Origin: an uncultured Alteromonadaceae bacterium
GTDB taxonomy: Bacteria; Pseudomonadota; Gammaproteobacteria; Enterobacterales; Alteromonadaceae
Assembly: GCA_947501935.1 (NCBI GenBank)
Contig: CANMXU010000029.1
Span: forward strand, 1-59,909
Direction of reading: 5' to 3'
DNA: 59,909 nucleotides
Shown here: positions 8,061 through 18,100 of the stretch, piece after piece
How the letters are laid out: each line of letters begins with the position of its first letter
Position numbering within the stretch: the stretch's first letter is position 1
The notes under the pieces: model-generated
What the model was told of the DNA's origin: nothing
Databases searched by the model: none
The model's input: only the letters and a program-made list of their open reading frames with translations
Program-made: the position numbers and the translations under genes

Positions 8061-9440
8061 TTAGCTATTGCGCTCAGAACGTTTGCCGTAGGCTGCAATT
8101 ACAATAAAGCACAGCAAAGGTAAAATAAATGAAACTTTAGTGGCTGAAAGGCCATCAAATAGCACTTTCATATCAATAATAGTCGCTTGTGCCATAGGTA
8201 AAAACGTACCACCAACAATCGCCATAATTAGCCCAGCAGAGCCCAACTTAGCGTCATCATCTGTGCCCGTTAAAGCAATTCCATAAATGGTCGGAAACAT
8301 CAACGACATACAAGCGGAAATAGCCACTAACGAGTACAAGCCAAGAATCCCCTCAAGAAATACTGTGCCAACCGTAAATACCATACCGCCAGCTGCTAAT
8401 AACATTAACAACTTACCCGGTTGAATATATTTTAAAATAAAAGTACAAACAAAACGGCTGATACAAAAAATTACCATGGCATAAATATTAAACAGTTGTG
8501 ATTTTGCTTCTGCAGCCTGTTCAGTCATACCCATTTTCATAAAAACCTCAGTACCGTAATGAATGATAAAGGTCCAACACATAATTTGAGCTCCTACATA
8601 AAACATTTGCGCGATTACGCCTTCACGGTAATTTTGATTAGCCAGCAAACGCTTAAAAGTGCCTTTAATATCAAGTCCACTGCTTTTATCTTCAGTGCGA
8701 GGCATTTTTTTAAAGGCTATAATCAAAAACATTATTAATACCACCACACCAATCGCTAAATATGGATTTCGTATAACTTCTAAATCATTAGCGGTAATAG
8801 CGGCAAGCTGGTCTAATGAGCTTGCCGAGCCTTCAGTAATTAACTCACGTCGCTCGGCGTCTGATGCAGGGTTTAACTTTTGAATTATAAATTGCGTGGC
8901 AATGAACATGCCTAGCAATGACCCAACAGGATTGAACGCTTGGGCTAAATTTAATCGCCGAGTTGCCGTTTCTGCCGGCCCTAATGACATTATATAAGGG
9001 TTAGAGCTGGTTTCTAAAAACGACAAACCACAGGTCATCACAAAAAAGGCGAATAAAAATGGCGTAAAACTTTGTGCTTCAGCGGCAGGGAGAAACAAAA
9101 AAGCCCCTAAGGCATAAAAAGCTAAGCCCATCATCAACCCCGCTTTATAGGTGAATTTTTTAATAAATAATGCTGCGGGAATCGCCATGGCACCATAACC
9201 GCCATAAAAAGCAACTTGTACCCAAGTACCCTCGGCTGCTGTCATTTGTAGTACTTTAGAAAACGCCTTTACTAACGGGTTAGTAACATCATTTGCAAAA
9301 CCCCAAAGTGGGAAGCACATAGTAATTAAAATAAAAGGTACGATGTAAATTTTAGGGATAACTTCAGCTGACGTCGTATCAATAGTATTGGGTTCTATTG
9401 GTTGATCATTTCCATTAGCGACTACCAATTGTTCATTCAT
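8061..9440 (-). CDS. FucP-like sugar:H+ symporter (MFS)
   Basis: 459 aa with about twelve hydrophobic membrane segments. It belongs to the L-fucose:proton symporter (FucP) branch of the major facilitator superfamily. Typical stretches are FPLWGFANDVTNPLVKAF in the first helix and FLETSSNPYI near helix 5. It should import L-fucose or a related aldose across the inner membrane. It is the last gene of the 12999-8061 operon. AGGA lies ahead of the ATG. The FucP branch also takes up galactose, glucose or mannose in other species, so the substrate rests on the neighbours. Confidence 0.85.
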   Translation of the reverse strand: MNEQLVVANGNDQPIEPNTIDTTSAEVIPKIYIVPFILITMCFPLWGFANDVTNPLVKAFSKVLQMTAAEGTWVQVAFYGGYGAMAIPAALFIKKFTYKAGLMMGLAFYALGAFLFLPAAEAQSFTPFLFAFFVMTCGLSFLETSSNPYIMSLGPAETATRRLNLAQAFNPVGSLLGMFIATQFIIQKLNPASDAERRELITEGSASSLDQLAAITANDLEVIRNPYLAIGVVVLIMFLIIAFKKMPRTEDKSSGLDIKGTFKRLLANQNYREGVIAQMFYVGAQIMCWTFIIHYGTEVFMKMGMTEQAAEAKSQLFNIYAMVIFCISRFVCTFILKYIQPGKLLMLLAAGGMVFTVGTVFLEGILGLYSLVAISACMSLMFPTIYGIALTGTDDDAKLGSAGLIMAIVGGTFLPMAQATIIDMKVLFDGLSATKVSFILPLLCFIVIAAYGKRSERNS

Positions 9441-9515
9441 AGCTGTTCCTTGTTAAGTTAACTGTAGTTGTACTAGTGACTGTTTTAATTGTGTTCGTTA
9501 CTTTTTACTTATCCA

Positions 9516-10346
9516 TTATTCCAAACCATAAAAACTTTGGGCATTTGCTGACCAAATCAAGCTTTGTTCCTCGCTTGACAACGGCTGCATAAATTCTTCC
9601 GCTTGGCTTTGCCAAACATGATAATTGCACGACATTTCAACGACTGGCCAATCACTGCCCCACATTAAGCGTTTACTGCCAAAACACAGTAATAAATGCT
9701 CCATATAGGGGACAATCTGCTTTAACGCTGGCTCTGTCCCGGCCTCAGTCACCAAACCAGATAATTTACAATAAGCCGAGGTTTCTAGCGCGATTAACGC
9801 TATGTTTTCATACCATTGTGGAGATGAATTATCAGCAATCGCTGGTTTTGCACCATGGTCAATAACAACCTTAAGATCAGGGTATTTCAGTAATAAATGA
9901 TATAAGGCAGGTAAATGCTCAGGCTTAACCAAGGCGTCAAATGTTAATTGTTGGGCAATTAAGTATTCAAATACAGGCGCTAGTTCTGCTTTTAGCATCC
10001 AATTAACATCGCCAATATCCTGAATCATTGGCCTGATCCCTTTAAAGTAAGGATTTTTACTAAATACTTCTAATTGCTTTATTGCATCAGCACTTTCCAT
10101 ATCAACCCAACCAACAACGCCGGCAACAAATTCTGTTTGCTCGGCAATTGCTAACATAAATTCGGTTTCAGCAGTGGTGGCCGCAGCTTGTACTAATACG
10201 GTTTTACTTATCCCTAGTTGTTCTAATATCGGCGAAAGATCTTTAGGCAAAAAATCTTTATAAAGCACATCAAAATCTGGGGTTAACCACGAATAATCAC
10301 CACGACTTAACTGCCAAAAATGTTGATGTGAATCGATGCGGGTCAT
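9516..10346 (-). CDS. Amidohydrolase-family lactonase, probable L-fuconolactonase
   Basis: 276 aa TIM-barrel metal hydrolase of the COG3618 type. Visible motifs are the HxH metal site at H7-Q8-H9 (DSHQHFW), a later metal-binding His in VIDHGAKP, and the catalytic Asp in LMWGSDWP. Members act on sugar lactones such as L-fucono- or L-rhamnono-1,5-lactone. Between an aldose dehydrogenase and a transporter this suggests opening of the lactone made by the upstream aldo/keto reductase. GGAGAG precedes the start. The exact lactone cannot be read from the sequence. Confidence 0.8.
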   Translation of the reverse strand: MTRIDSHQHFWQLSRGDYSWLTPDFDVLYKDFLPKDLSPILEQLGISKTVLVQAAATTAETEFMLAIAEQTEFVAGVVGWVDMESADAIKQLEVFSKNPYFKGIRPMIQDIGDVNWMLKAELAPVFEYLIAQQLTFDALVKPEHLPALYHLLLKYPDLKVVIDHGAKPAIADNSSPQWYENIALIALETSAYCKLSGLVTEAGTEPALKQIVPYMEHLLLCFGSKRLMWGSDWPVVEMSCNYHVWQSQAEEFMQPLSSEEQSLIWSANAQSFYGLE

Positions 10347-10383
10347 GTGCTCTCCAAATTTTTAATAACAAACAAATCAATAA

Positions 10384-11454
10384 TTAATAAATAGCATTTG
10401 CAACCAGCTTTTTAACGCACGTTTCCGCTAAAGCAGGCGCTGCTGGAATAGGTACTTCAGTACAAAGTAAGCCCGCACTTTGTAAACACTGCCAAAACGC
10501 TTGAGGAATTTCACTTTGCATATCGGCAACCGTAGACTCAACCCTTTTAGCAGAGCTTAATCCGGGAATAACACTTACAACCGCAGGGTGAGCCAAGGGA
10601 AACTGTAGTGCTGCCGCTGCTAGTGATACTTGAAATTCTTGGCAAATATCTTCTATCTGAGCAACAGTTTTAATAATTTGTGCCGGTGCAGGTTGATAAT
10701 TATAATGAGGAACAATATTTTTTTGACGAACACCCGTAGCCAAAATACCTGAATTATAAGGCCCGCCAAGCACAACAGAACTTTGCTCTTTTAAACAGCG
10801 CGGTAGAAATGTTGCTAACGCTTTTTGCTCTAACAAGGTATAACGTCCGGCAAGTAAAAAGCAGTCAAAGTAGCCGTAATCCATAGCCTGCTCACAAACC
10901 TCATATTCATTAACACCAAGGCCAATTGCTGAAACTAAACCTTGAGTGCGTAGTTCGTCCATGGCTTTATAACCACCTTCCATCGCTATTTTGAACAAGC
11001 GTTGATGGTTATCACCATGAGTAACCTTGCCAATATCATGCATATACAAAATATCAATTTTCGACAAACCCAGCCTTTGTAAGCTATGTTCGAATGACCG
11101 CATTACGCCATCATATGAATAGTCGTATTTAGGCTCAAATGGCATAGGTGAACAAAAACCATATTTATCTTGTGCTTTGGCACATGGGGCTAAAATTCGC
11201 CCGACCTTGGTTGATAAAATATAGCTCGCTTTATCATGAGTTCTTAACGCATCACCTACTCGGCGTTCGCTTAAACCAAAGCCATAATAGGGAGCAGTAT
11301 CAAATTGGTTTAAACCAAGCTCTAGCGCTTTATTTATGCTAGCTTTTGCAGCTTCATTTGACATTGGCCGATAAAGGTTGCCAAAAGTAGCAGCACCAAA
11401 ACCCAACTCAGAAACTTGTAAATTAGTTTTGCCTATTACTCTTTTTTTAAACAT
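10384..11454 (-). CDS. Aldo/keto reductase, probable L-fucose (D-threo-aldose) 1-dehydrogenase
   Basis: 356 aa (beta/alpha)8 NAD(P)-dependent oxidoreductase. The catalytic tetrad is D52, Y57 (FDTAPYYG), K83 (STKVGR) and H139 (LYMHDIG). The closest described group is D-threo-aldose 1-dehydrogenase / pyridoxal 4-dehydrogenase, which oxidises L-fucose, D-arabinose or L-galactose to the lactone. The start overlaps the end of the upstream UxaA-type gene by 8 bp, so translation is coupled. It takes the place of the short-chain dehydrogenase FucX in the C. jejuni fuc locus. Confidence 0.82.
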   Translation of the reverse strand: MFKKRVIGKTNLQVSELGFGAATFGNLYRPMSNEAAKASINKALELGLNQFDTAPYYGFGLSERRVGDALRTHDKASYILSTKVGRILAPCAKAQDKYGFCSPMPFEPKYDYSYDGVMRSFEHSLQRLGLSKIDILYMHDIGKVTHGDNHQRLFKIAMEGGYKAMDELRTQGLVSAIGLGVNEYEVCEQAMDYGYFDCFLLAGRYTLLEQKALATFLPRCLKEQSSVVLGGPYNSGILATGVRQKNIVPHYNYQPAPAQIIKTVAQIEDICQEFQVSLAAAALQFPLAHPAVVSVIPGLSSAKRVESTVADMQSEIPQAFWQCLQSAGLLCTEVPIPAAPALAETCVKKLVANAIY

Positions 11455-12697
11455 GAGAAATCACTCTACTATCAGGGTTAGCATTAACTTGAAAATTCAC
11501 ACCAATATTTGTCGTTGGCATGCATGCAGGCCCAATTGCGTCGAATTGTTTATAGGTTAAAACACACTCTTGATGACCAAGCTGCTCTGACTTAGATGGT
11601 TCACCACAAGCAACCTTATTAACCAAGTCAAATATTTCTTGTCCAAGTTCTTCGACACTCGCTTCGCCAAGAATGACTTTACCGGCGTTAATATCCATAT
11701 CGTCAGCAAGTTTTAAGTAAGTTTCAGGGTTTGCACATACTTTAATAACCGGAGATATCACCGAGCCAACGACGGAGCCTCGGCCAGTGGTAAATAAAAT
11801 AAGGTGACAACCCGAAGCGATCATTTCCATAATCTCAGCGTTATCTGAAATATTAGGAAAACCAAACAGTGGCTCACCATCAGGAACTACGTCCATCAAA
11901 TACAAACCAGCTTGTGTTGGAATGTCTCCAGGTTTAATTAAGCCATTAATTGTTGACGAGCCCGATTTAGCATAAGCCCCCATAGATTTTTCTTCTAGGG
12001 TGGTTAAGCCGCCTTCGGCATTGCCGGGGGAAAAACTACCGTAGCCCATGGCGGTATAATAGTGTTCAGCCTTTAATACTGAGTTTATTATTTCAGCGCC
12101 TAAAGCAGGCGTTTTAGCCCGCTGCGCCATAATATGCTCACAACCAATAAGCTCGCCAGTTTCTTCAAAAATACACACTGCATTATTTTCAATTAACTGG
12201 TCAAAACACGAGCCAACCGCAGGGTTAGCGCTAATACCACTGGTGCCATCAGAGCCACCGCAAATGGTACCTACTGATAAATCACTCAGCGCCATATCAA
12301 CCACAGGAAAACTGTGTGCTGCTATCAGTAAGTCAGCAATATGGCTTAAACCCGTTTCAATGGTTTTTTTAGTACCGCCAGTTTCTTGAATAACCAAGGT
12401 TTGCACGGAACGGCCACTACTTTGAATTGTGCTGGCAAGCTGCTCACGGTTAAAACCTTCGCAGCCTAAAGAAATAATAAGTACCCCCGCCACATTAGGA
12501 TGTGTGCACAGGCCTTGCATGATTTTTAAAGCATAGTCATTTGGATAGCAGCCAGAAAAACCAATTAATTGCACATTATCATTGGCACTTTTATTAACAA
12601 TTACTCGCGCAACATGATGGGCACATTCAACTAAATAGGTTACTAAAACGACGTTACGTATGCCTTTTCGCCCATCAGCTCTTAAATAGCCCTTCAT
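11447..12697 (-). CDS. UxaA-type sugar-acid dehydratase, large (C-terminal) subunit
   Basis: 416 aa, homologous to the C-terminal catalytic part of altronate dehydratase UxaA; it is not fused to the N-terminal SAF domain. Characteristic motifs are GFSGCYPNDYA, ICGGSDGTSGISANPAVG and FTTGRGSVVG. The Cys-containing motifs are thought to hold metal in this family. Expected reaction: water removal from a sugar acid, here most likely L-fuconate to 2-keto-3-deoxy-L-fuconate (inference from the cluster). The ATG at 12697 shares one base with the stop of the SAF gene (TGATG), a coupled arrangement; an in-frame TTG one codon earlier is less likely. Sulfolactate lyase SuyB is a paralogous alternative. 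Confidence 0.83.
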   Translation of the reverse strand: MKGYLRADGRKGIRNVVLVTYLVECAHHVARVIVNKSANDNVQLIGFSGCYPNDYALKIMQGLCTHPNVAGVLIISLGCEGFNREQLASTIQSSGRSVQTLVIQETGGTKKTIETGLSHIADLLIAAHSFPVVDMALSDLSVGTICGGSDGTSGISANPAVGSCFDQLIENNAVCIFEETGELIGCEHIMAQRAKTPALGAEIINSVLKAEHYYTAMGYGSFSPGNAEGGLTTLEEKSMGAYAKSGSSTINGLIKPGDIPTQAGLYLMDVVPDGEPLFGFPNISDNAEIMEMIASGCHLILFTTGRGSVVGSVISPVIKVCANPETYLKLADDMDINAGKVILGEASVEELGQEIFDLVNKVACGEPSKSEQLGHQECVLTYKQFDAIGPACMPTTNIGVNFQVNANPDSRVISHV

Positions 12698-12999
12698 CAA
12701 CCAAGCTCTACAACATGCTCTCGAGTATGGCTGGCAATATATTCACTCTTCATATTATGCAAATGAACAAGTTCGCCAATGCCAATATCTTCGACCGCAG
12801 AGCCAATAGTGACACCGTATTTGATGATTTTGTCTCCTCGTCGGATGGCTTGACGGGCAACTTTATGACCAACATGAATATTTCCCGACGGCTTAACGGT
12901 GTTCTTTTCCATACTTAAACACTCGCCCATTTGTACTTTGCCGCAGCAGATAAATACATTATCATCGTCATTTATTAATACTAAACGTTTATCTTTCAT
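12697..12999 (-). CDS. UxaA-type dehydratase, small SAF-domain subunit
   Basis: 100 aa. It corresponds to the N-terminal SAF domain of altronate dehydratase (MGECLSMEKNTVKPSG, then HKVARQAIRRGDKIIKYG, then IGSAVEDIGIGE). Split small/large pairs occur in SuyA/SuyB and in the C. jejuni fuc genes cj0483/cj0482. It is the first gene of the operon, with AAAGGA seven bases before the ATG. One base is shared with the large-subunit gene. The subunit should combine with the next product to give one enzyme. Confidence 0.83.
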   Translation of the reverse strand: MKDKRLVLINDDDNVFICCGKVQMGECLSMEKNTVKPSGNIHVGHKVARQAIRRGDKIIKYGVTIGSAVEDIGIGELVHLHNMKSEYIASHTREHVVELG

Positions 13000-13306
13000 T
13001 TATTAATCCTTTAATAACATAGAGAAGAAAGTTTAAAAGACAAAATAGTTATGAAAGTTTTTCTTAATAAATCCCACTTAAACGAAAGAGGAGTAGATTA
13101 AAAAAACCACTAAAAATGTCTTTTATTAACAATACACCAGTATTTTTTAGATAGCTATTACTGTTTTATAGTTTTTTAAAAAAATGCAGAAATGGGTAAA
13201 TAACAAGGTATTTAAAGGTAAGTGTTGATAGCTGGCTAAATGATAAATAACATCACTTGTTGAGAAGCAATAATTAAATTTATTTTCACAGTTACTACTA
13301 GAATTA
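13000..13306. other. Upstream region of the fuc-type operon
   Basis: A very AT-rich 307-bp gap holding the presumed promoter of the 12999-8061 operon. I see no clear operator palindrome and no regulator gene. A 77-codon reading frame on the minus strand (13147-13380) has no protein-like features and is not called. Confidence 0.5.
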
Positions 13307-13396
13307 ATGACTAAGATAAAAGCCGCGGTTAAAGCCGGTAGCGATTTAAACGAGGAAGAATCCCCATCTAAATCAGCCACTGATTATAAATTTTAG
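13307..13396 (+). pseudogene. Possible gene remnant or 29-aa orphan reading frame
   Basis: A 29-codon frame (MTKIKAAVKAGSD... ending SATDYKF and TAG) has higher GC and a more coding-like codon choice than the AT-rich DNA just before it. It is acidic and basic in blocks like the end of a soluble protein. No Shine-Dalgarno sequence is convincing, and an in-frame stop lies 12 codons upstream of the ATG. It could be the C-terminal scrap of a lost gene, for example a regulator of the neighbouring operon, but nothing in it identifies a family. Confidence 0.3.
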
Positions 13397-13447
13397 CTTG
13401 AGTATAAACCGGCTTAAAGCTTAAGAAGTGCTCTTAAAAGAGGTAAC

Positions 13448-14338
13448 TTACAAGCCGCGTTGCCATTCTTGGCGCAGTGATACTTGCTCAGGGGTGGTTA
13501 ATGCTTGCTCAACTTGGGCAACTAATTTAGCCTTGTCTTGCCCTAAAATGCCTTTTAATACTAAATAATTTGAGGCGTGATCAGAACGGAAAATAGTTTT
13601 ATCAAGCTCTAAGGTATTTAACAACACCGCCATTTCTTCAAACAATTCTTGCTGAGTTAACTGACGAAAATCGCCATTAAATGGCGCAGCAAAACGCTCC
13701 TCCCCTAAAGGAAACGACACCACTAAAGTAGCTAAATAATCAGGCTGAGCCTCATTCATTAACTTAGCCGAATTAATGGCGTGTTGTTTTGAGTATTTAG
13801 GGCCACCTAAGCCGTTTAAAATCATCACTGAGCTTTTTATACCCGCGGCTTTAATTTTTTGTAAAGCGATTAACGAGCTTTGATAAGTTTCACCCTTATT
13901 AATAAGCGCTAATACTTCATCGTCACCACTTTCGCAGCCAACATAGAGAATTTTTAAACCTAAACTTTTAAGCTCTGCTAGCTGTTCAACTGTTTTATTA
14001 CCTAAGTTACGAGGCAAGCAATAACTTGATACTCGCACATTATTTGGAAAGTATTTTTGGATCAGCAGCAATATTTCTTTCAGGCGATTAAACGGTAACA
14101 TCATCGCATCACCGTCAGCTAAGAATACCCGACTCACCGGCAGCCCAGATTGTTTAATAGCTAATAGCTCTTGCTCAATAACCTCAGGCTTTTTCGGACG
14201 AAACTTTTTCGACTCGCTGGTATACATATCGCAGAAGGTACACTTGTTCCACGAGCAGCCATTGGTTACTTGTAAAATTAAACTCTTCCATTCACTAGGT
14301 GGACGAAAAACCGGTTCAATATAAGAAAGTGGATACAT
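13448..14338 (-). CDS. Radical SAM protein (COG1032-like)
   Basis: 296 aa. The iron-sulfur site reads TNGCSWNKCTFCDMY: C-x4-C-x2-C, the spacing seen in one COG1032 branch in place of the commoner C-x3-C-x2-C. The following GCESGDDEVL segment is the usual SAM-contact motif of the barrel. There is no cobalamin-binding N-terminus and no extra C-terminal cluster domain. The reaction is unknown. The gene lies 72 bp downstream of folA on the same strand and may be co-transcribed with it, without an obvious functional link. Confidence 0.8.
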   Translation of the reverse strand: MYPLSYIEPVFRPPSEWKSLILQVTNGCSWNKCTFCDMYTSESKKFRPKKPEVIEQELLAIKQSGLPVSRVFLADGDAMMLPFNRLKEILLLIQKYFPNNVRVSSYCLPRNLGNKTVEQLAELKSLGLKILYVGCESGDDEVLALINKGETYQSSLIALQKIKAAGIKSSVMILNGLGGPKYSKQHAINSAKLMNEAQPDYLATLVVSFPLGEERFAAPFNGDFRQLTQQELFEEMAVLLNTLELDKTIFRSDHASNYLVLKGILGQDKAKLVAQVEQALTTPEQVSLRQEWQRGL

Positions 14339-14410
14339 GATAAAACCTTATAAACTGATTAACTGCGCTTTACTGAATAAAAAACGGGGTAAAAATAGCT
14401 GATACAAAAA

Positions 14411-14899
14411 CTAGGCTTTACGTTCGTATATGCAAAAATCTAATTCGTATTTATTTTTCTCATCAGCGCCGCGCACTTCACTACTCACTTTTTGCCATTC
14501 ATTTTCATAAGCAGGAAACTGGGTATCACCGTCAATAGCCGCATCGATATGGGTAATATAAAGTCGCTGCGCAGCAGGTAAACAGTGTTGATAAATAGCG
14601 CCACCGCCAATCACCATAATTTCATCAACATCACTTACTAAAGCCAGTGCTTGTTCAACAGAAGTAACCGTTTCAATACCGTCAGCTTGATACTGATCAT
14701 CACGTGAAATAACAATGTTTTGTCGACCCGGTAATGGACGACCGATAGACTCATAGGTTTTACGGCCCATGATCACCGGCTTTCCTAACGTTGTTTTTTT
14801 GAAATAGGCTAAATCTGCAGGCAAGTGCCAAGGCATGTCGTTGTCTTTACCAATAATACGGTTATCAGCATGGGCAACAATCATAGAAAGTATGGTCAT
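14411..14899 (-). CDS. folA: Dihydrofolate reductase
   Basis: 162 aa, the usual length. It reduces dihydrofolate to tetrahydrofolate with NADPH in the cytoplasm. Visible motifs: IVAHADNRIIGKDNDMPWHL with the catalytic acid D29 following, the cofactor loop GRKTYESIGRPLPGR, and VIGGGAIYQH near residue 98. The start gives the standard MTILSMIVA N-terminus. Confidence 0.96.
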   Translation of the reverse strand: MTILSMIVAHADNRIIGKDNDMPWHLPADLAYFKKTTLGKPVIMGRKTYESIGRPLPGRQNIVISRDDQYQADGIETVTSVEQALALVSDVDEIMVIGGGAIYQHCLPAAQRLYITHIDAAIDGDTQFPAYENEWQKVSSEVRGADEKNKYELDFCIYERKA

Positions 14900-15179
14900 A
14901 GGGAAACTCTATCTCTGGGTAATTTAGGCATGTAGAAACGTTGACGTTAGCTTAAATCACCCAAGCATTGAAGGCAATGTGCTTGCCCAACAAAGTCTTA
15001 ATAACTGCCTTATATAACCGTTATTAGTGGTTATTAGCTAACACTGATTTAACAACTTTTAACATCAATAAATTGGTCATTTTCATATAGTCAGAATTGG
15101 CATAAATTCGTTTTTAATAAATAGACCCTTTTGAATAATCCGTATTAAATAAATTAGCAGTAAGCTTTTGAGAGTTAAC
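14900..15179. other. Divergent intergenic region folA / S8 protease
   Basis: 280 bp between divergent genes holding both promoters. It is AT-rich, and I recognise no operator, repeat or RNA gene in it. Confidence 0.5.
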
Positions 15180-18100
15180 ATGATTTTTTTTCGTCGCCCC
15201 CTCCCCGTCATCTTAACCTTACTCACAGTACTAATTTTCGCTACATGTTTTTCACAAGCAATGGCACAAGCAAGTACACAAAAAAAAGCTAGTCCTAAAC
15301 ATGCTAACGGTGAACAAAAATATATTGTGGTATTTAACGAGCAACCACTCGCAGCAGTGCGTCGGCAACTAACTGCTCAACAAAGCATACCAGCAAGCTC
15401 AAAACTCAACCCACAAGAAAAATCACTTAGCGCCAACTCTCTAACAAGCCATAAAAGCACCTTAACTAGGGCCGCACAAAAACGTAAAAATAGCCGTGAC
15501 AATTTTCGAAAGTTTCTCAACAAAAAAACACAGCCTTCACAAATTAAAGCTGAATACTCTCAGTTGGTAAATGGTGTTGGTATTGTTTCCAAGCTAAGCA
15601 TGGCTGAGCTTAAGCAATCTTCAGAAGTAAAAGCCGTTTTTGCGGTAAATACCTATAAAGCTAAACTTGCTGCTGCCTTACCTATTATTAGCGCAGAGCA
15701 AAGTTGGCAGCTTCTTGGCGGACAAACCCAAGCTGGTAATGGCGTAAAAATTGCGATAATTGACTCAGGCATAATTCCTGAGCACCCAATGTTTGCTGAC
15801 GACGGTATCGAGCCAATAGCAAATTTCAACCCTGAAAACCCAGATTATTGTCAAAGCCAAGAAAGTAGCTTTTGTAATAACAAACTGATACTAGCCCGTT
15901 ATTATCCTACCCAAGACTATAACTTTAGCGCGAATAATGAATTTGACTCACCCTATGCCAGTTATTCGCATGGCGTACATGTTGCTGGTATTGCCACTGG
16001 CAGGCAAGTAACCACACCTAGTGGCGATACTTTTTCTGGTGTTGCACCGGGCGCCTATTTAATGATTTATAAAGCACTTTGGGGAAATGAAGGTATTTCA
16101 ACCGACATTGAACTTATTCAAGCACTTGAAGATGCCTATCAAGACGGCGCTGATATTATTAATAATTCATGGGGCGGTGAAGTTGGCGCTCATCCTATTA
16201 GCACTTTATATCAAGAGTTATTTACTGAACTTGAAGCCAACGGCGTAGTTTTAGTTACCGCCGCAGGTAATGAAGCTGAATATGGCGAAAGCACCATCAA
16301 TTGCCCTGCCTGCGTTGAGGCAGGTATTGCCGTTGCCGCAAGCTCTACTACAAAAACGAGTGGACACTTACTCAGTTTTAACGGCGAACACGTTAATTCA
16401 ACTCCGGGTGATAATTACATTCCCGGCCAAGCAATTTCAGGCCAAGCCCTGCTAGCTCCTGATGATAACCTTGATGGCTGTAGCGCTTTTTCAAGTGGTT
16501 ATTTTCAAGATAAAGTTGCTGTAGTTTACCGCGGCACCTGTTTTTTTGAAGATAAAGCCGAGCAGACAAAAAATGCCGGGGCAACGGCGATGATCGTTAT
16601 CAACAACCAAGCAGGCACCAATATTAGCATGGTAATGGCTGGTGCTAATCTTACTAGTACCTTTATTTCGGCCGCAGACGGCGAGCGATTAATTAACGCT
16701 TTAAACTCTTCTGCAATTACTGACGTTGTAATGGCAGAAACGGCGTCTACTTCCTACTCAGCGGCCGCTAAAGATTATATTGCTCCGTTTAGTTCGTTAG
16801 GCCCAAATGGCGACCAAAGCTTTTTAAAGCCTGACTTAGCAGCTCCAGGACAAGCTATTTTGTCAGCAGCCACCTTAGCCGCGAGCGACGCTGATAATGA
16901 TTTATATAGCGAACTTAGCGGCACCAGTATGGCAGCACCTTTGGTTGCTGGCGCGGCCGCGTTACTTAAACAAAATGCGCCACAGCTAAGTGCTAAACAA
17001 ATAAAGTCGCTGCTAATTAACGCCAGCGCTGGCGATATTAAAAGTTATTTAAACAATATTGCCACACCTTTTGAAACCGGTGCAGGTCGATTAAATACCG
17101 AGGCGGCATTATTGCTTTCCGCTTACGCAAAAACACCTAACATGGTATTAAGCGATTGCGGGGTAAGTTGCAGTAAAACCAATGAATTAATTGCGTTATC
17201 CTTGCCTCAGCACAGCACGCAGCAACTTGAACAGCAAGCTGCTCAACAAATATGGCAAGGAGAAATTACCTTTAACGATGCTGCAGTGGCGGCGAGCTTA
17301 TCACCCAATCAAATATCATTGACTAGCGAAAGCCCAAACCAGCCTTTTACGGTGAGCGTAAACTTACCCTATAATTCAGTGCAAAATTGGTATTTTGGCG
17401 AAATTTTATGGCGCAATGACTCAGGCCAAACCATACGCCAAGCAGTAGTTGCTCAGGCGAACAACAAAAATAGCGAACTATTAACAGTTAATATGTTTGA
17501 TAGTAGTAATCAAACCAAACAAGTGAATATAACGTCCACCAATACTACAAACCAAACCAGTGTAGATTACGAAATAAACCTTGTTGGCGCGGCAAAATTC
17601 GCGCCCACCAATATTGATACTAACTCAGCTGCCGAGCTTGAAAATATTCTCTGGCAAGAACAAAGCCTACGTTTTTCTAGCCAACTGCCTGTAGCAAAAA
17701 TATCATCCAGCCAAGCTTCGTTGCCTTTTGATCTCGACGTAAGCGAGCAAAGCAATTATCAACGCGTACCCTGCTCTGACGGCTGTGATGAATTTACTTA
17801 TCCGATTAGCTTTAACTTTCAGCATTTGTCAAAGCCATATTCTACTATCACTGTTTCCGATAACGGCCTAGCCTTTGCTGGTCATCAGTATATTGAACAA
17901 GGCGAGTTATCAACCAACCTCCCCTTACCAAATAGCCAAACACCTAATAGCATTATTGCGCCATTTTGGCTTGATTTTGACCTAGAAGATAACAGCAACC
18001 CGCTTGATAGTGGCGGCGGTGAAATTTTGTATTATTTTCATCAACATCAAGACAAGGATTATTTAGTGATCCAATGGCATAAGGCTAAAATTTGGCTTGA

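Noticed and set aside
13147..13380. 77-aa frame on the minus strand
   Set aside because: Phe/Ser/Leu-rich composition from AT-rich DNA, no ribosome binding site, and it overlaps the more coding-like frame on the other strand.
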